Assembly: GCF_000524195.1 (NCBI RefSeq)
Contig: NW_020170384.1
Location: 2,834,028 to 2,885,835, forward strand
Source of the DNA: Echinococcus granulosus
Taxonomy: Eukaryota > Platyhelminthes > Cestoda > Cyclophyllidea > Taeniidae
Reading direction: 5' to 3'
DNA: 51,808 bases
This document shows positions 49,305-51,808 of this stretch, piece after piece (the stretch's first letter is position 1; each line of letters starts with the position of its first letter). Below the pieces are notes generated by a model. That model did no database searches, had not been told where the DNA came from, and saw nothing but the letters and a program-made list of their open reading frames with translations. The translations under genes and the position numbers were made by a program.

Positions 49305-50124
49305 ATGATAGGTGCATCAAAACTGATTAATTCGGCACGGCTTTTGATCGGTCACGGTACATTTTTCCTCTCCTGGCTCTTTGTAAAAGTGGGGAATTAA
49401 ATGTCTCTTCTAACTCAACAAATAACTTCTTCACCAAAACTTACTTTTTTTCTTTTTTTTGTGACATGGCAGCTCGCTAACAGTCCTTTAATATACTCTC
49501 CCACAGGGACAAATTTATTGTATATATAAGGGGAAAATTATTAAAGCAAGGCAACTGAACAGACAATTCGTTAATTTTTAATGGAGAACAATAACTATCT
49601 CCCAATTTTTACGGGATCTCTCTTCTCTTTAAACAATGGGAACCACAATTGAGTGAAATTTTCATCCAGTCAAGAGAAAGTGCATTTGGAAGTGATGGTT
49701 GTTGATTGACAATGTCAGCCACGTCCAGTGTAAACTTTCCGTATTTTCCGAGGCCAGAGCTACTTTAAGATGTAAGAAGAGGATTTCGGGGAAATAGTAT
49801 TATATTCCAATGTGAGTTAATTAGGGTTCAAGATTAAATTAACCAGAAAAAAATTGTTTACCATTTTTGTAAATTCTGGGGAAGAGTGCCTACTGAAAAG
49901 GTATTAAGTAGACACTTTTCCCACTTTTGCTGCTATTTTTGCTACATTACTTGCCAGTTGATGATAGGACTTACAAAAGCATAGATGCCTTTATGATTTA
50001 ATTTTAGTAGATAATCTAACTTTGCAGGGCATTTCAGCAATCTTATACTTAAGCAACCTAGGGCCATTATCGCCTCGACAGCAAATAGCCATTCGGTATT
50101 TTTTGAAGCAACTTGACTACCCCT

Positions 50125-51056
50125 TCACTCCATTAAGTCCACCTCCTTCGTTGAGAATGACCCCAGGCGCTGAAATGTGAACTACAAATAACTGTAAAAA
50201 CGTGCTCTTTACGAACCGCATTTCCTTGTAAGTTTCGTGCGGTGAGCTTGTAAGAGCAGCAAATCCACAAATCCGAATTGAAAAGCGGCTGCTTTTTGAA
50301 TATTCATCACTTACGGTCAACATAGTTAAAAAAAGAGTAGGAGTTAAAAATACAGCTTTTTTTAATAAAGAGATCATATTTTTACTCCAAGTCCAAATCA
50401 TGCAGAGTTGAAGGGACTAAAATTATCAGGAGATCGGAAGCGATTGCGCGTTTTTCCGTGTAGCTTCCTTTTGCATGCAAAAGTAGAGGTATCCACCAGT
50501 CTGTCATTAATTTAGCACTCCTTATTATGTTTTCCACCAACGTTTATTTCTCTTTTCAATCCTTACATCACACTCTGTCACCAGGGCCTGATGTAATTCG
50601 AGCTTGTCTACCCCAAGAATTCGTGTTTGATTCTACTTAAAGGATTTCAGAGGTTCGAGTCGGATGCGTGTGTAGAATTTAGGAAGAATAGGGTTTTAGA
50701 ATAAACATTCTTACCAAAAATGGCTCAAGCAAAGCTATTTTATCCTCAAGATAGCTTATGCGAAGATGGATGGCGAAAAAGCGGTGGAAAATTAGCAAAT
50801 TCTCCCCATCCACGCACATTACTGTAGGAGTAGAGGCTGCGGTGACCACCACTTGGTTTTCCACTTCGTGCCACCAATAGATTGCTTGCTGATTGGCCAA
50901 ATTCCATTGAGTTGTAGCCCTTGGGGAGAAGTACCTACATGTACTGTCATCATCGGGAGCTTGACCTGTTCGCCGATCTGGGCAATTGATGCCCCACTTC
51001 ATCCCTACAATGCTAACTTGTGGGTCCGTATGCGGTGAAATGATGATGTAATTGTT
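50125..51056 (-). CDS. Weak candidate: 3' part of an uncharacterised gene, two exons
   Basis: The upstream exon 50715-51056 (114 codons) lies in the longest open frame of the right-hand region and ends at a strong GTAAGA donor; ACAG precedes it. It reads SIVGMKWGINCPDRRTG, RATTQWNLANQQAIYWWHE and VVVTAASTPTVMCVDGENL. A 45-nt terminal exon at 50125-50169, after a CACATTTCAG acceptor, would continue in phase 0 as RLGSFSTKEVDLME and stop. No family is recognised and no upstream exon was found. A single long frame of this size is only moderately unlikely by chance in 34 kb. Confidence 0.25.
50485..50610 (+). repeat. Dispersed repeat C, copy 2
   Basis: Partner of 43530-43660, in the same orientation, with conserved flanks about 105 bp apart and a diverged pyrimidine-rich centre. 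It lies in the proposed intron of the weak minus-strand candidate. Confidence 0.5.
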
Positions 51057-51808
51057 CTGTATAATTTTACTGAAAATGTCTGAAATCCCAGGAAATTTGC
51101 CACTTTTAAATTTCCAGACGTTTTTTTCTTTCCTGCTCAATTTCTCAAACATTCCTCATGATCTTGAATGCCTCGCTAGAATTCAGCTCCCAAATTCGGT
51201 AGTCATCGTTATGAGGCAAAGGCCATTCAAAGAATCAAAAATGTGCTACAACAGAATAGTCTTGTGCCTTCAGTAGTCAGTCAGTAGTCATGTAAGTACA
51301 AAACGCACCCCCAAATTATTTATGCCTGTCGAAAGAGCAGGTCGTTTCATGGAAGTCTTCCGTTGGCATGACGTTTGTATTCACTGAAGACTAACCGTCT
51401 GTTGCTTTGCCCTGTAATTTGTGTTTGTTACATGTGTTGACTTCGCCACCACATCAGGCGGTGGATGCTTCGAGGTGCCTCCTCCAACCTAACCGCCTGC
51501 ATCCAAGTTCCATCCGTCTAGGGTGACACACAAATGCAGAGAGCGTGCAGGCAGTGCCATGCTACAACAGATCAACGACCCTCAATACAAGGTCTTAGTG
51601 TTTGGCCTACTTCGGTAATTCTCCAACACTTTTTTGTCTAAAGTCCGCACTTATGTCCTCACGATAGACGATGGACGCTGGCCTACAAGGTCAGAAGGTA
51701 CAAATCGCATCTCCCACTTACCGCATTACTCTATTTGAAGTTATATTCAACCTAATTTGAAGTGCAGTATTGTTACGTATTTCGATTTTCGATAAAAAAA
51801 TGAAAAAA
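51057..51808. other. Right end of the window, nothing recognised
   Basis: No coding segment, RNA gene or repeat could be supported. If the 50.1-51.1 kb candidate is real, its upstream exons should lie here or beyond the edge. Confidence 0.4.

Larger units (their letters stand above)
41127..50124. other. 9-kb stretch without a supported gene
   Basis: AT-rich sequence with long T and A runs and only chance-length open frames. Noted within it are repeat C copy 1 (43530-43660), a strong acceptor-like site at 46460 followed by a 47-codon frame, repeat A copy 4 (48053-48200) and a 16-bp perfect palindrome (49289-49304). Confidence 0.5.

Noticed and set aside
51470..51535. Possible stem-loop with GGCGGT/ACCGCC and GGATGC/GCATCC
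   Set aside because: The two complementary pairs are not nested, so they cannot form one hairpin.

Overview
This window is nuclear DNA of a metazoan, most probably a parasitic flatworm and perhaps a tapeworm. The animal origin rests on spliced genes for a PALS1/Stardust-type polarity scaffold and a VAMP7-type R-SNARE. The flatworm inference rests on very short introns (35-53 bp) at the 5' ends of genes, with longer introns further in, a pattern known from schistosomes and tapeworms. No species marker is visible, so the species is left open. There are no bacterial features, CRISPR arrays, rRNA or convincing tRNAs.

Layout. The first 17.4 kb is gene-dense. (1) 393-5513, minus strand: 12 coding exons of a MAGUK scaffold (L27-L27-PDZ-SH3-HOOK-GK), the orthologue of MPP5/PALS1/Stardust. 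The last GK exon lies beyond the left edge. (2) 5514-7765: a 2.25-kb intergenic region shared by two divergent genes, carrying three copies of a short dispersed repeat. (3) 7766-14674, plus strand: a 12-exon, 529-residue coiled-coil protein, weakly FAM81-like. (4) 15894-17445, plus strand: a 5-exon, 217-residue longin-type R-SNARE (VAMP7). All exon junctions in these three models keep reading frame, and the joined proteins match family motifs across the junctions.

From 17.4 kb to the right edge the DNA is mostly non-coding, with old repeats and two faint LINE-like fragments. Three candidate loci stand out, all on the minus strand. A two-exon gene at 40721-41126 would encode a 99-residue secreted peptide with a symmetric six-cysteine pattern (C-x10-C-x3-C-x9-C-x3-C-x10-C) that I cannot assign to a family. 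A three-exon, 5'-incomplete gene at 29484-30868 has junctions that all fall in phase 0. A weaker candidate lies at 50125-51056.

Functional context. PALS1 is a core part of the Crumbs apical polarity complex and VAMP7 drives late endosome/lysosome and exocytic fusion. Both act in epithelial or tegumental surface biology, but nothing in the sequence shows that they are co-regulated. The cysteine-rich peptide is the best candidate here for something undescribed.
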